Counted from the stretch's first letter, positions 1 through 11,532 are shown. The stretch: 64,000 nt of DNA from Owenia fusiformis (GCA_903813345.2 CAIIXF020000001.1:2480001-2544000); one strand, 5' to 3'. The notes: generated by a model from the letters alone, not told the origin. Program-made: numbers and translations.

Positions 1-1682
1 TCTACCTTCCAACAACATTAGAAAAAATATTTGATAAAGGATGACATGAGATAAAAAGTTGAGACTAATAAATTGTAAAATGTTTCTCCCTATCACTTTC
101 ATGAATGCAAATACAATTTTATAATAAGAAATATCTCGATTCAAAATTAAAACGAATGAGCTTATAGGTTGCTTAGGTTATACTGTATAACATACTGATG
201 CTTTTTAGAGATTTGAAGATCGACCCACAGAGGTATGCTATCGCACGTAACAGAGAATCTCATCTAGTGAATTGTCTATGTTTTTTATAATGTAATAATG
301 TATGTGTCTGTCAATGTATCATACTTCTTCTAACAGCCTCACTGAGGAATTCTTTCATGCACGTAATGTTAATAAAGCACATATATTGTAATGATATTCT
401 GTTTTATAATAGTCTTGCATCAGACCCCTTATTTACCTCATTTTCTCAAGACTTGGGTAAATCCATGTACCGTAGATTAGATAGTAAGGACATGGTTGAA
501 ACTTGTATGTAAGACTATGTTAATTAATATTTGTCTTCTATTTTAATAGTATTTGTCCAATACTCTATTCTTTTAAGAAACAATCTTAATTTAAAATATT
601 ATCCAATAATTTTAGAAACCCGCAGAAAATGCCAAGTGTTCTAAAATGTGTGTTCAAAGAACAGAAATGGGATAAACAATAAACAGATCATTCTATACTC
701 ATTTCATGATGTTAGGCCTATCCCTGGGCCAACATAATATATCTGCCCTTTGGGCTTCAGGCCCTCAGGCAGATACATAATACTGGCCTAGGGATAATCC
801 CAGTATTCTGATTCTGAACCTCATATAGTATAATCTCTATAGATTTACCATCACTTTAATATTGATGTATTTTGCATCAAGAACTAGCTTTATATGAGTT
901 TTTAAAAATGATGTCTGAACATTGCACAATGTTAATTGCATTACCATTACCTTAAAGATTTTAATTTAAGAGGAAAAAAGGCTCCAAAACTTAAATTTCA
1001 TTAGAAATTTCTCTTTCATTGGAAATAAATCACATCAACCAATGTATAATATGCAACTCGTGATTCAATACTTCAGTCAAATAGCCTTCATTTTTTATTA
1101 TGATGTGTATATTTCAAGGAATTTTGTGTATTGTTTGTGGAATAATGGACTGTCTGTGTGAAATGCTAATATTCTTTTAGACATAATCTATTTTTTGGTA
1201 TTGTTTTGAACATGAAAGTATATGTTAAAATGTTGATGTTGTTGGGCATGTATCTTATCCTTGTACCATTAGAAATTGTTACTTTATTTGTAATTTTTTC
1301 GAAAAGAAAACTTAAATCAGTATCACCAATTTAATATGTTTTATGATCAGATATGCCTTAGACGAATTCTCAATGAAAATTCATGTCACAGGAACAGAGT
1401 GGATGATGACTGGTGAATTGTGGAGACATAGTGTTTTTTGGCTTACAGAATAGGTTAGATATGTCCAGGTTAAAGAATTATGGTTTGACACAATCCCCCA
1501 AGAAATCTTGCTTCAATACTGTCGACCCCCCTTATCTTCTTCACCAACATAGAAGACCTTGTGAGAAGGTGTGTAGTGGTGAGGGGAGGGGTGGGTCACA
1601 AGGGCCTGTAGTTAGACTATCCTCCTAGGACAGTTGGATCTAGAAGCTATAAATATTAATCGCTCTATTGTTTATATTTTAG
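1..1682. other. Intron of DNAI4 (upstream exons lie outside the window)
   Basis: No coding exon of the WD-repeat gene could be found here. The first recognisable exon begins right after an AG at 1681-1682. The stretch is AT-rich, and its only clear structure is a hairpin at about 713-800. A small open frame near 1413-1628 has no family resemblance and was not called. Confidence 0.6.
713..800. repeat. Hairpin (imperfect palindrome), MITE-like
   Basis: The left arm (about 713-747) contains ATCCCTGGGCCAACATAAT. It pairs with the right arm (about 768-800), which contains ATAATACTGGCCTAGGGAT. The two flank a GGGC...GCCC inner stem-loop. The stem is about 30 bp with a few mismatches. The structure is seen directly; its origin as a short foldback transposon remnant is inferred. 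Confidence 0.55.
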
Positions 1683-4167
1683 TGAATCATCCGGCAAGCA
1701 TACTGGTCCTGTGTGGCAATTGAGTTGGATTGAGAAGGAGAGAGGGTCAGGAGATGAGAGAATGGAGGTGTTGGTTTCAATATCAACAGATGGAAGAGTT
1801 ACACAATGGTATATAAGGAAAGGTTTTGAATGTGCAGGTAAGGATTGAGTATAAAGCTGAACAATATTTTAAAGAGTACTTATATCCTTTTATGTCGCAA
1901 TTTCGAAATTTTGCAGAGAAAATATAATCATTGAATTTGTTTACAATGATTGAACCACTGTGAACCACCATGTGATAACTTATATCTCCACTTGAACACA
2001 ATTTGCAAAATGATACAAGAATATACAAATTTATAATTGATAGATCTGATGCGGTTAAAGCGAGTGACTCCAAAGCAAGGTGCCCCAGCGATTGCAGCTG
2101 GCAAGGCCAAGGAAAAGAAAGGAGATGCCCTTATAGCAAGACAGGCAGGGGGAATGTGTTTCGACTTTAGTGCCAAAGATTCAAATATGTAAGTGAAATG
2201 ACTTTGAGCTACTTCGTACTAGAATGGCAGAATTGTGATCAAACTTGGAGGCATTATAAGTAACATTTCTGAACTAATTTTCTTCATAATGAAAACCCAG
2301 TCTTCACATTTTGTTTTTGAGTTAAAATATCGGAATACAATTAAAATCCACATTACTAAAACGAGACTAAATTGCTTTGCTTACAACAAGTGTTGCATTG
2401 AAATTGAAACTCAGGGATGATATCTTGTACTTCAGATACTTAGCAGGGACTGAAGAGGGCCACATACACAAGTGTTCCTGCTCTTACAATGAACAATATT
2501 TAGAGAGTTTCTTTGGTCACACGGTAAGTTTTACTGTACTGTATTTATAGAATTTAGATCACCTCCTACAAACATTGAGTTATTTATTTTCGTTTCAGAT
2601 AAATAAAGAAAATGTATTCTGATTCCAATTTATACACATGTACAATAATTTTTTCAGGGTCCAGTGTATAAGATCCAGTGGTCACCATTCATTCCTGATG
2701 TATTCCTAAGTTGTAGTGCAGATTGGAGTATACGACTATGGCTACAAGACAGATTACAACCTGTCTTAAACTTTTTCTCATCAACAGTAAGTTACAAATA
2801 TTTGTTTCATGTAGACAACCCTCTAGAAATTCATCATTGCATGGAGGTTCTTCTAAGAATTCTGGGTTATTTCCTCCTCTTGTATAAATCTCTATTTTAT
2901 TTCAAAAATGTCAAAATGAAAGAGAAATATAAAAAATAAAAAAAAGGTTTGAACATTAGGTTTTCGGATGAAAAGGCACATGTGGAAAATCCTTTACAGT
3001 ATGAGTAAATAAGACTGAAACTTATTTCTTTTCAGAAAGCTGTCCATGATATGTGCTGGTCTCCACGGTCCTCCACTGTGTTTGCATGTGTCAATGAGGG
3101 GGCAGTAGAAGTATGGGACTTAAGCCAGAGCACGTATGTTCATTGACCTATCTCTCTTAAGCAAGAATCTATATGTTAATAAATTGTTTTTTACAAGTAC
3201 CTACCTTTTAATTGTGTAGCAGGTTGTCCTGCTAGATACATGTTTCTTTGTAATTGATGACTATAAATAAATAATTATGACAACAGCAGGATTGAAATCA
3301 TTTTGCCATAATATTGTGTTTGACATTTTACAATTTCAGACTTGACCCAATCATTGTAAATACAGCAAACAGTGGGGTGAAGTTTTCTTCAGTCTCATTC
3401 TCCAGGAATTCAGAGGTAAATTTTCATCACCTTTGTATGAGGTCACTTCTTACACTGATTCTAGATGTAATCACTTTTGTTAGTTGGTAGGTGGTAATCT
3501 TACTGTTGACTGGGAACAAAAATTAAGGTCAACAGTTCTTTCTAGGCTTACAGCTGAGGTATGGTTGATCAAAGAGAGGAGTTAACAATTGTTTGATTAA
3601 AAATATTTGGGAAAATACATCTGGTTGATAATCTAAAAGCAATGCAATCCTGCATTGAAATCCTGGGATCAATTATTGCTACCAAAACCTATCTAGTATA
3701 TTTTCAAACTGTACATTTATATGTAAGAAATAGAAATAAGTGGTTAATGACACCTCAATAGATGTCATTATAGAACCCTATGGGTCAACAGTCAACAGTA
3801 CATTGTAGCAGCTGTTGACTTTTAATGAACCAATTGCAGTTTGGACAAAGTGCCGAAATGCCATGCACTAGCACGTTTCTTTAGAATTTAATTGAATAAC
3901 TATGTATAATTTGGGTGAATTCAAATGTCCAGTTGAATAGTTAATACTGCACACCTCGTGTAAGAAGCCTTCAGTTCAAAACATTTTTTATTCCAGAGTA
4001 TATTAGTAGGAGACAGTGAGGGTCAAGTGACAGCATTCCAACTGCGCTGTATGCCTAAGCCACCTAAACATCAGGCTGATGCTCTACATAAGATCATCAA
4101 AAGTTCTCTAGCGAGTCAGATGCAAGGATCTAAGGACACTAAAGACACTCCAAAAGAGCCAAAATAA
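1683..4167 (+). CDS. DNAI4: Dynein axonemal intermediate chain 4 (WDR78), C-terminal part
   Basis: Seven exons are read: 1683-1837, 2044-2188, 2436-2523, 2658-2786, 3036-3133, 3340-3415 and 3997-4167. All have GT-AG introns. After one leading base they give 286 codons plus TAA, with the frame kept throughout. The protein shows WD40 blades: HTGPVWQLSWIEK, then VSISTDGRVTQWYIRKGFE, YLAGTEEGHIHKCSCSYNEQ, FFGHTGPVYKIQWSPF, SCSADWSIRLW, MCWSPRSSTVFACVNEGA and ILVGDSEGQVTAFQLR. The order and wording match WDR78/DNAI4, an intermediate chain of the inner-arm dynein f/I1 complex or its assembly in motile cilia. The basic linker after LMRLKRVTPK is a family feature. The N-terminal half lies upstream of the window. 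The tail ends in a short lysine-rich, low-complexity stretch. DNAI3 or another axonemal intermediate chain is a less likely alternative. Confidence 0.9.
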
Positions 4168-4680
4168 ACTCTATTAAAGCTCTTTTCTCTTGAGAATTTA
4201 GAATCTTAGTTCGTGTTTCCAAGGCCAGAGATTCAGTCGTAAATTCTGGTATTTTTGGTGTACAAAGAGTGATGGACAGTCCTAGTGTAGCTAAGTGGTT
4301 CAAAATTGTCTCATAGATTATTTTGAGCGATTGAATTCTTCCGCACAAAGACAGCTGTCATTGAGTAGTCTCTTCAGTGGAGTCATGTGTTAATTATAAC
4401 ATATTGTGATACAAACAATATCCATGAAAAGAATGAATGAAAATGGATCTCTTATATACACATGTATGTATGTACAGTACATGTATGTTTTTTATTGACA
4501 TTTGTGTCATAACAATGATATATGGGTCAAAAAATTCCGTCCAAACATAAATTATCTTGTATAATTTTATATAGTTTATGCTCAACTTTGTTGAACCATT
4601 TTTATATTTGCATTATTTATGGAAATATTCTGTTAACTTATTTAATATAAAATAAATAAAAAATGTTCAAAAATGAAACT
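4168..4680 (+). other. DNAI4 3' UTR with poly(A) signal
   Basis: AT-rich sequence after the stop codon. Overlapping AATAAA hexamers at 4651-4660 are the first good polyadenylation signal. The exact cleavage site is not known. Confidence 0.5.
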
Positions 4681-4699
4681 CAACTTGGTTTCTTGAGGT

Positions 4700-6108
4700 T
4701 CAAATACATAAATGAAGCAATAATACTTTATTGATGGACCAGACAATTATACAAAATGGACCAAATGCAAGTAGTGCATAGAAGAATGAGAACTTGGAAG
4801 ACAGCAACTCCCAAGAATAGAAAATCCCACGGAACAAAGAAATATCAATTTACACATCATTTTGAACATTTCATGATAGAAATAACCAGGTAGTAGTATT
4901 GTCTGTTTTTGGCAAAATCTTCACTCATGATGTTACTTATATAACTTTACTTGACTTAGATTAAGGGACAAAATCTTAAACAAATCTGACAAGTGGTTTA
5001 TTTGAGGAAGGTCTATCAAAGATTATTTATCACAAAAAATGCAGCTATAAACAAGTGTTCATCAATTAGTTTTTTTTCATGAAAAATCGAAGTCCTTTTG
5101 AATTTGGAGGTCATCCTATCTCCCCAAGGTCTTTAACATTTGAACCAAGTCTATGTGCTGGTGTTTGGGTTATCGATGATTCACAAAATATGGCAGCCAG
5201 TTTAAGCAACTACTTTTATTGAACATTAATACTTGAGCAGAGGTTTTATGCCCTTAAGGCATGAACCAAAAATATGAACCAAATCCAATAAACGATACTT
5301 GAGTTATGGCAAAGATGGATGGAGAGACAGCTTCTCTATATCCCAATTGAACTTTGTTCGATAGGATAATTTTGGGTGGACCAAAGACAAGAATTTGATC
5401 TATGAATAATTGTACATTTCAAAAGTACTAATAAATGTTTAGATTGATAGACTGTAATATTTATTCATGATCTTTACTAATTGATGTAGAACTACATGTC
5501 AAATAATAAAATGTATTTGTACAAAATGAGATAAAAATGCTTCAAAGTATAATTCTACACATGTTCAATGTACTTTGATTTTTCTCAATTCATCTACATT
5601 ATTGAAAGATTCAAATAGATATACATACAGTATTATTTTTATATTATGACAAACAACGCCACACTACTTATTATTGATTATATATTGTTAAACATAATTC
5701 AATTCCTAATACGCTAATACATAGATATCTGATCAAACAGAAGTTATATTATTGGGGATCTAAAATGAAAAACTCTGACACAAAGTCAGAACTTCTGAAC
5801 CTTTTAAAAAAATAGGCAACTATCAACTCAACTCATCCCAATCCCTTTTACTGCCTCAAGTAATAATGATCTTCAAATACTAAAAGCTAATATTTTATAC
5901 AAGTACACCACGCTTTATATTTGAGGCTCAACTCTTGAAACAGTCAACAATCTTTAAACAAACAAAATGATCCCAAATATTTAATCTAAAAAAATTGTGA
6001 TGTCTCATTAGTTTAAATGAAAACACAAAATGAAATGCATCATATTAGAAGTGTAACTAATAAATATTTGAGTCGCTTTTAAAAAAATAAATAGTACTGT
6101 GGGTACTG
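4700..6108. other. Intergenic, AT-rich; repeat fragment near 5300-5375
   Basis: No gene was seen. A stretch at about 5300-5375 (ending CCAATTGAACTTTGTTCGAT) resembles 61070-61145 (CTATTGAACTTCGTTCGTTG). Both follow a GAGTTAT...GGA run, so the two are copies of one dispersed repeat. The rest shows no structure I can name. Confidence 0.4.
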
Positions 6109-6985
6109 GGCTCACATGGTGTTGCTCAAAAGTGAATGATGGCTAAAATGGCAGAAAATAAAAAAAAATTTTGCCGATTTTTTGTAACAAAATCATTTCA
6201 TACAACTACTCTTTATAGTGACATGGCATTTTACAACACAGGACACCTGAAATTATTTGTAAAGCTAGGAAATGGGCCAAACGTGAATTTCGCGAGACAA
6301 AAATGGTGACCATTTTGAACATAGGTGAGCTTTTGAACCAGGAGTCATAGGGGATTTTTAATTCTATATTGATGTTGAACAAAAATAACTTAAAACGAGA
6401 ATCCTATTGACAGAGGTTTTAAGGCAAATGGTCCTAAAGTGGATTTCGCGAGACAGATGGACAAATCAAGGTTAACTAAATGGCTGAAAAAAAAGCGGAT
6501 ACAATTTTTTGCCAATTTTTTGTAACAAAATTATTTCATACAACTACTCTTTACAGTGACATGGTTTTTTACAATGCAGGACACCTGAAATTATTTGTAA
6601 AGCTAGGAAATGGGCCAAAAGTGAATTTCACGAGACAAAAATGGTGACCATTTTGAAAATAGGCAAGCTTTTGAACCAGGAGTCATAGGGGAGTTTTCTG
6701 TATTGATGTTGAACAAAAATAAGTTAAAACAGGAATCCTATCGACACAGGTTTTAAAGTAAATGGTCCAAAAGTGAATTTCGCGAGACAAAAATGGTGGC
6801 CATTTTGAAATTAGGCGAGCTTTAGAACCAGGAGTCATGGGGGGTTTTTGATATTGATGTTGAACAAAAATAACTTAAAACAGGAATCCTATTGACAGAG
6901 GTTTTAAAATGGGCCAATTGTTGACAGATGGACAGACAGACCAACAAGTGAGTGATTGCAATAGCTCACCATGTGAGCTAATGAT
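6109..6985. repeat. Tandem-repeat-cored element bounded by GCTCACATGGT / ACCATGTGAGC
   Basis: A unit of about 345 bp occurs roughly two and a half times. Its landmarks are TTTGTAACAAAAT, CAACTACTCTTTA, GACACCTGAAATTATTTGTA, AATTTCGCGAGACA, GAACCAGGAGTCAT and GAATCCTATTGACAGAGG. The outer ends carry a palindromic GCTCACATGGT...ACCATGTGAGC pair. A lone copy of the end palindrome lies at 50346-50362 in an hnRNP intron. This looks like a non-autonomous element with a variable tandem core; its class is not established. Confidence 0.6.
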
Positions 6986-7072
6986 CACGCATGATGATAC
7001 TTCTGCATAATATTCATTAAAATCTATGAATTTAATTTTTGAAAAAATGTGTTCTTGGATACTCCCTTTAAT

Positions 7073-9391
7073 TTATTCTGAATCATTGTTACAAACTTGG
7101 AAACCATACATCTCCTGTTCACCATCATCTTTCTCAATCTTAACAACCACATTCTCAAGAGTTCCCACATCTGTGTTGCTCACAAAATCAGATAATAATT
7201 TTTCACGAGAAAGTGACGTTTCTGCTCCTGCATTTTCCCCACAGTTGCAGAGTGCTTGACTGCCATTTGTATGATTGTGGCATGTTGAATAGTCATCATC
7301 TATCGGCTCAGTCTTGACTACAACTTCAAAGTCATTCTCTCTATCATTTAGTTGGGTTTCACTTACATCAGAGATTCTTTTATTCAATTTTGGTCTACCT
7401 CTTTTCTTCTTCCTTTTTACTTCATCTGGATTTTTACGTGGTCTCCCACGCTTACGTTTGAGTATTTGATAAGGTTCAACAACATCATCATTTGTTCTCT
7501 CATCCTCATCCGCTGGCTCAATCTTGAAATCATCATCTGCACTATCAGGCTGTGTGTCATGATCAAGGTCAGTATTCTTTTTTAGCTTTGGTCTACCTCT
7601 TTCCTTCTTCTCTGTAACTTGATCAGGATCCTTCCGTGGTCTTCCTCGCTTGCGTTTAACTCCATCTGTCCCTTGCACAGTCTTGTTTTTTAACGCTTTG
7701 ATTGATCCACGAAGGTCTTGACTCCAACCATATTTTTTGGGTTTGTCAACTTTCTTGAATTCTTTTCCTGAGTAAAGTTTTTCCATTAGAGCTTTAAAGA
7801 CATCATCAGGTTCATTCTTTAATGTTGGATGTGCAGCTTTCAACTGTTGATGTATCTCGGATTTATAATGTTGTCTTAGTCTAGGTGCCTTAGCATAAGC
7901 TCTCTTGCAAACACCACACTCATATAGATTCTCGTACCCAGGGTGGTAGACACCTATGTGAGAAAGTAACGATTCAATCTCATTCGCAGCATATTCCTCA
8001 CACATAGGACATGGATAGGGTCTGTTTGGATCATGTGTGGTCATGTGATTTGCCATATTGCTTTTGTTGGAGAACTGTCTCGGGCACTCGGGGCACGTGA
8101 AAGGCATCACATGGTCTGGGTTATGCTTTTCTAAATGTCTTTGCAGGTTCTGCTTTGATTTAGTCATATGGTTGCACTTATCACATTTGAACATTATCTT
8201 ATCTTTATTTTCAGTATGCATGTTCTTTTTATGCTTTGCGAGATATTTTTGACAAATAAATTTTTTATGACACAAATCACATTGAATATTTTTTTCTCCT
8301 AAATGTACATCCATATGTTTCTTAAGATCTCCAACCATTTTAAAGCGAAAGTCACATATTCCACATTTAAAAGGTCTCGTATTTGCATGCTTTCTCTGCT
8401 TATGTTCCTTAAGTTCCCAAGGACGCTTGCATTTAAAATTGCAATTAGGGTCTTCACAAAGAAATGGCTTCTCATCAGAGTGGTGAATAAATTTATGCCA
8501 TTTTAGATCAGATGGTAACGCAAAGCAGCTTGAACATTCCTCACATTTGTGCTTTTTCTCAGCCTTCTCATGTATTTGTCTTGTGTGATGTCTTAAGTTA
8601 GAGTTGTATTTTGATTCATAGTCACATCCCTCAAAAGTACATCTGAATACCCTTAACTTATGCGCCGCACTATTGTGTCTATAGACATTGTCCCGGCTAT
8701 TGCTTGAGAAGTCACAGTTGGGTTCAGGGCAAGGGAAAAATTTATCCTTTACTTTTGGATGCTCTTTCTTGTAATGAGTTCCCATATCATCTTTGCCCAT
8801 ACATGTGAAATGGCAATATTTACACTCGTATGTTTTCGCTGGTCGTCCAGCTCCAGAAGCTCTTTTACGACCATCTGTTTTCTTATCCCTCTTCGTCTTC
8901 GTCTTTTCCTTCACTTCTTTGAAGCTTTGTCTCCACAAGTTAGCATCATATACAGAAACTGAAGCAATCTCTTGGTCATTTATTGATTCATTAAGCTCAT
9001 CAGATGCTTCAGTTTTAATTTCATCTATTGAAAGGTCAATTTCATCATTATTGTCACATATGAAACTATCGCCTTTCTCTATATCGGCATGTGTGAAACT
9101 ATCTTTGTCTTTAATGTCATTTATGAAACTATCATCTTTGTCTTCATTGTCACTCATGGCAGTATGATCTTTATCTTTATTATCTCCTATGAAAGTATCA
9201 TTTTCATCTTGATCATCACTCATGAAAGTATCACCTTCTTCTTTACTGTCATCTGTTAAGCCTTCATCTTTAGTGTCACATGCTTCACCATCTGTATTCA
9301 TATTGTCATTTGTTAAAGTGAACTGATTGTTTATATTGACACCTTCATCTGATGACTGGATAGTTACACTCTCTTCATGTAAATCTGACAT
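7073..9391 (-). CDS. C2H2 zinc-finger protein with four AT-hooks
   Basis: A single exon encodes 772 aa from the first ATG. Residues about 1-125 are acidic and repetitive (D-x-F-x-x-D-x-x-D-K-D type). Residues about 185-525 hold eleven C2H2 fingers in tandem (for example FKCGICDFRFKMVGDLKKH and FTCPECPRQFSNKSNMANH). The C-terminal third holds two copies of a paired AT-hook block (KRKRGRPRKDPD with ERGRPKLKK, and KRKRGRPRKNPDE with KRGRPKLNK). Four psi-K-x-E motifs (IKTE, FKIE, VKTE, VKIE) sit in acidic surroundings. The protein is expected to be nuclear and to bind AT-rich DNA. The finger string resembles REST/ZNF-type regulators, but I recognise no named orthologue. A 3' splice site lies 14 bases before this ATG (AG at 9406-9407). 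The frame is open across those bases (DESTEM), so a few residues may come from an upstream exon. Confidence 0.85.
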   Translation of the reverse strand: MSDLHEESVTIQSSDEGVNINNQFTLTNDNMNTDGEACDTKDEGLTDDSKEEGDTFMSDDQDENDTFIGDNKDKDHTAMSDNEDKDDSFINDIKDKDSFTHADIEKGDSFICDNNDEIDLSIDEIKTEASDELNESINDQEIASVSVYDANLWRQSFKEVKEKTKTKRDKKTDGRKRASGAGRPAKTYECKYCHFTCMGKDDMGTHYKKEHPKVKDKFFPCPEPNCDFSSNSRDNVYRHNSAAHKLRVFRCTFEGCDYESKYNSNLRHHTRQIHEKAEKKHKCEECSSCFALPSDLKWHKFIHHSDEKPFLCEDPNCNFKCKRPWELKEHKQRKHANTRPFKCGICDFRFKMVGDLKKHMDVHLGEKNIQCDLCHKKFICQKYLAKHKKNMHTENKDKIMFKCDKCNHMTKSKQNLQRHLEKHNPDHVMPFTCPECPRQFSNKSNMANHMTTHDPNRPYPCPMCEEYAANEIESLLSHIGVYHPGYENLYECGVCKRAYAKAPRLRQHYKSEIHQQLKAAHPTLKNEPDDVFKALMEKLYSGKEFKKVDKPKKYGWSQDLRGSIKALKNKTVQGTDGVKRKRGRPRKDPDQVTEKKERGRPKLKKNTDLDHDTQPDSADDDFKIEPADEDERTNDDVVEPYQILKRKRGRPRKNPDEVKRKKKRGRPKLNKRISDVSETQLNDRENDFEVVVKTEPIDDDYSTCHNHTNGSQALCNCGENAGAETSLSREKLLSDFVSNTDVGTLENVVVKIEKDDGEQEMYGFQVCNNDSE

Positions 9392-9407
9392 CTCTGTTGA
9401 TTCATCT
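9392..9407 (-). other. 3' splice site just upstream of the zinc-finger start codon
   Basis: Reading the minus strand, a TTATTTTCAG acceptor ends at 9406. Fourteen exonic bases follow before the ATG at 9391, so at least one upstream exon exists. Good donor-like sites on this strand occur near 9880 (ACTGAG|GTAAGA), but the partner is not proven. Confidence 0.55.
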
Positions 9408-9664
9408 GAAAATAAATGACAATAATATTTTACTCAAGGCATGAAGGTTGGTCCCACTCTATGTAATAATTGAACCAACTGAAAGAAAAAGACAAAGAAT
9501 GAGTTATGTGTACCTTAAAATAACACGAGACTTCAATTAGGAAGGCATTAAAATTTCAGAGCATGAGCCTTTACAGTCAAAAAGTTGATTTTTGAAAATG
9601 TTCAATTCCTTGTTTCAAATCCCTCAGCCTACTTACTATAAATGTGGATCAATTGATTGAGTGT

Positions 9665-10495
9665 GTTGAGTTCCGCCATTTCGAAACCTGTCACATCAAT
9701 CCTCCTTGGATCACAAACATGGCGTTTCATGAAAATATTTGTTCGATTTGGTAGGAATTTATCCATCATTTGCGGGTATGAAGCTTTGGATTCATTTATT
9801 GTGCTACTTACAGTGGGGATCATAAAGAATTGCAAAAGCTATGAAAATTACATGCTGTCGCACATGTAATAAATTCTTACCTCAGTGTATTCAGTGCTCT
9901 ATTTTCTCCGTCTTAGTAAGTCCAAATATAGTGGAATTTGTGTCCCTAATGACAAATAAGAACTTCAAAAGTTGAATTGGATATTCACATGTTATGCCGA
10001 CTCTTCAAATGTTGAGGTGATTTTGTCGCCCGATTGCGCCAGAACGGAGGATTGGCTCCCAGAATGCAACATGACACGTGCGAGCTTTCAAAATGCTGTT
10101 CCGCCATTTTGAAACCTGTCATGAGTAAATACGGTTAACTGATGTTGCATTCTGGGAGTCAACCGTCCTTGGATAACAAACATGGCGATTCATGAAAACA
10201 TTCATTCGATTTGGTAGGGATTTATCCATTATTTGCAGGTATGAAGCTTTGGATTCATTTATTGTGCTACTTTAGTGAACGGGAATTATTTTTCTACCGC
10301 TTGGGAGAGTTTGAGACACGAAACTTGGAAATAAGCTCATTGTGACAACTTGTGAACGTTGAGTTTTATTTTTGTCCCCCACTGTAGAGTGAACGAGCAT
10401 TATTTTTCTATGAAACTTAGAATTTAGCTCATTGTGACAACTTTTGATGGTTGAGGTTTATTAATGTCTCCGACTGTACTGTGTAGGTCTATTCC
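9665..10495. repeat. Duplicated promoter-proximal sequence between zinc-finger gene and Nup155
   Basis: Two direct duplications are seen. The first pairs about 9671-9809 with 10099-10273. Both copies have TTCCGCCATTT, AACCTGTCA, CCTTGGAT, ACAAACATGGCG, TCGATTTGGTAGG and ATGAAGCTTTGGATTC. The second pairs about 10274-10385 with 10386-10495 (GTGAACG..ATTATTTTTCTA, AGCTCATTGTGACAACTT). An inverted pair, CTCCCAGAATGCAAC near 10053 and GTTGCATTCTGGGAG near 10143, sits in and beside the second copy. The CCGCCATTTTG motif is YY1-like and CCCAGAATGC is ZNF143/Staf-like. Both assignments are inferences from recalled consensus sequences. Confidence 0.6.
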
Positions 10496-10929
10496 AATAA
10501 GCTAATTAGACAATGGCTAATTAGGCTAAAAAAAGTCAAGTTATAAAATTTCTTCCAAGAAAATTAAAAACCTTTTGAAGACTAATTACTGAATTATTAT
10601 AAAAGTTTATGGCTCCGTAAAGCCAAAATTTCCAATAGGAATTAAGATAATGAAATATATTTTACATTGACTGTAGATCTAAATATTTACAAAAATATGA
10701 GGGCGATAGACTAATAATCTAGAGTATTTTTAATTTGGATATTATTGGTAAGAATAGGGGCCGAATACTTTCAAGTAAACTTGCGAAAATTAAAGGGATA
10801 CATAGAAATGCAAGGGTAAATACAGTTTAAAGTCAAATTTCTTATCAGTTTTGAATATACCGGGATAAAATACCCACCAACAAAGGACCAGCTTTCTACT
10901 TCCTGGACGAAGCTCTTCTGTATTGGAGG
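10496..10929. other. Intergenic sequence upstream of the Nup155 first exon
   Basis: AT-rich sequence with no repeat or coding signal that I can support. It leads into a more GC-rich patch around 10900-10960 that looks like the Nup155 promoter. Confidence 0.4.
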
Positions 10930-10979
10930 AAATAATAAAATGGCGGTCGCGGTCAAAGCATGAACATTCGACATTTCAG
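10930..10979 (+). promoter_or_regulatory. Likely Nup155 non-coding first exon with a seven-residue uORF
   Basis: An AAAATGGCGGTC patch (YY1-like) includes an ATG at 10940 that opens a seven-codon frame (MAVAVKA) ending in TGA at 10961-10963. A donor CAG|GTAATA follows at 10979/10980. The coding exon begins after an acceptor (CCGTTTCAG) about 40 bases before ATG 12892, so an upstream untranslated exon is required, and this is the best candidate. The transcription start is not visible. Confidence 0.5.
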
Positions 10980-11195
10980 GTAATATTGTCTTATTAGGGG
11001 TGAAATTGGGACAGAATGGGGTTCTTAAAGAATCTTTTATAAAATAGCTTTCGATTTAAATACATAAATTTCCGGAGATTATTGCGAATACATTGTAAAT
11101 TGATCTGTAAAAATATTTTCCAAAAACATGAAAAATTCAAAAATTTCATTTGAATCCAGTAGGCCGATACTTACGCTTGGATCAAGAGAGGAAAT

Positions 11196-11532
11196 CCTGG
11201 GGCCGTGAATTCGTGCGATCCCCAATCCAATCCGCATAAATTTTATCTTTTGGGATAAATCTTGGATTACTAATCCGATAAATATTTGGTGAATTCATAC
11301 GATTCCGAGGATTATGTGGGGGAATGCCCAAGTTTGCATTGGAATTTGGATAAAATTTATCCAAAGAGTAATCCACCTCAAGAGGTGGATTGAGATTTAT
11401 CCTGAGATTAATCCCAAGGTCGTACGAATTCACCGACTTTTGGATTAATTCTTTGATTATCCCACAATGCATCATTACTATGACAAAATTTATCCGGATC
11501 GGATCTCGGATCGTACGAATTCACCGCCCCAG
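11196..11532. mobile_element. Nested-palindrome MITE
   Basis: The outer ends CCTGGGGC-C-GTGAATTCG and CGAATTCACCGCCCCAGG are inverted. The same GTGAATTC..ACGAT motif recurs internally, near 11291 and inverted near 11423. The centre is a hairpin (GGATAAA...TTTATCC with CCACCTCAAGAGGTGG). No convincing target-site duplication is seen, so the superfamily is unassigned. No coding capacity. Confidence 0.6.
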
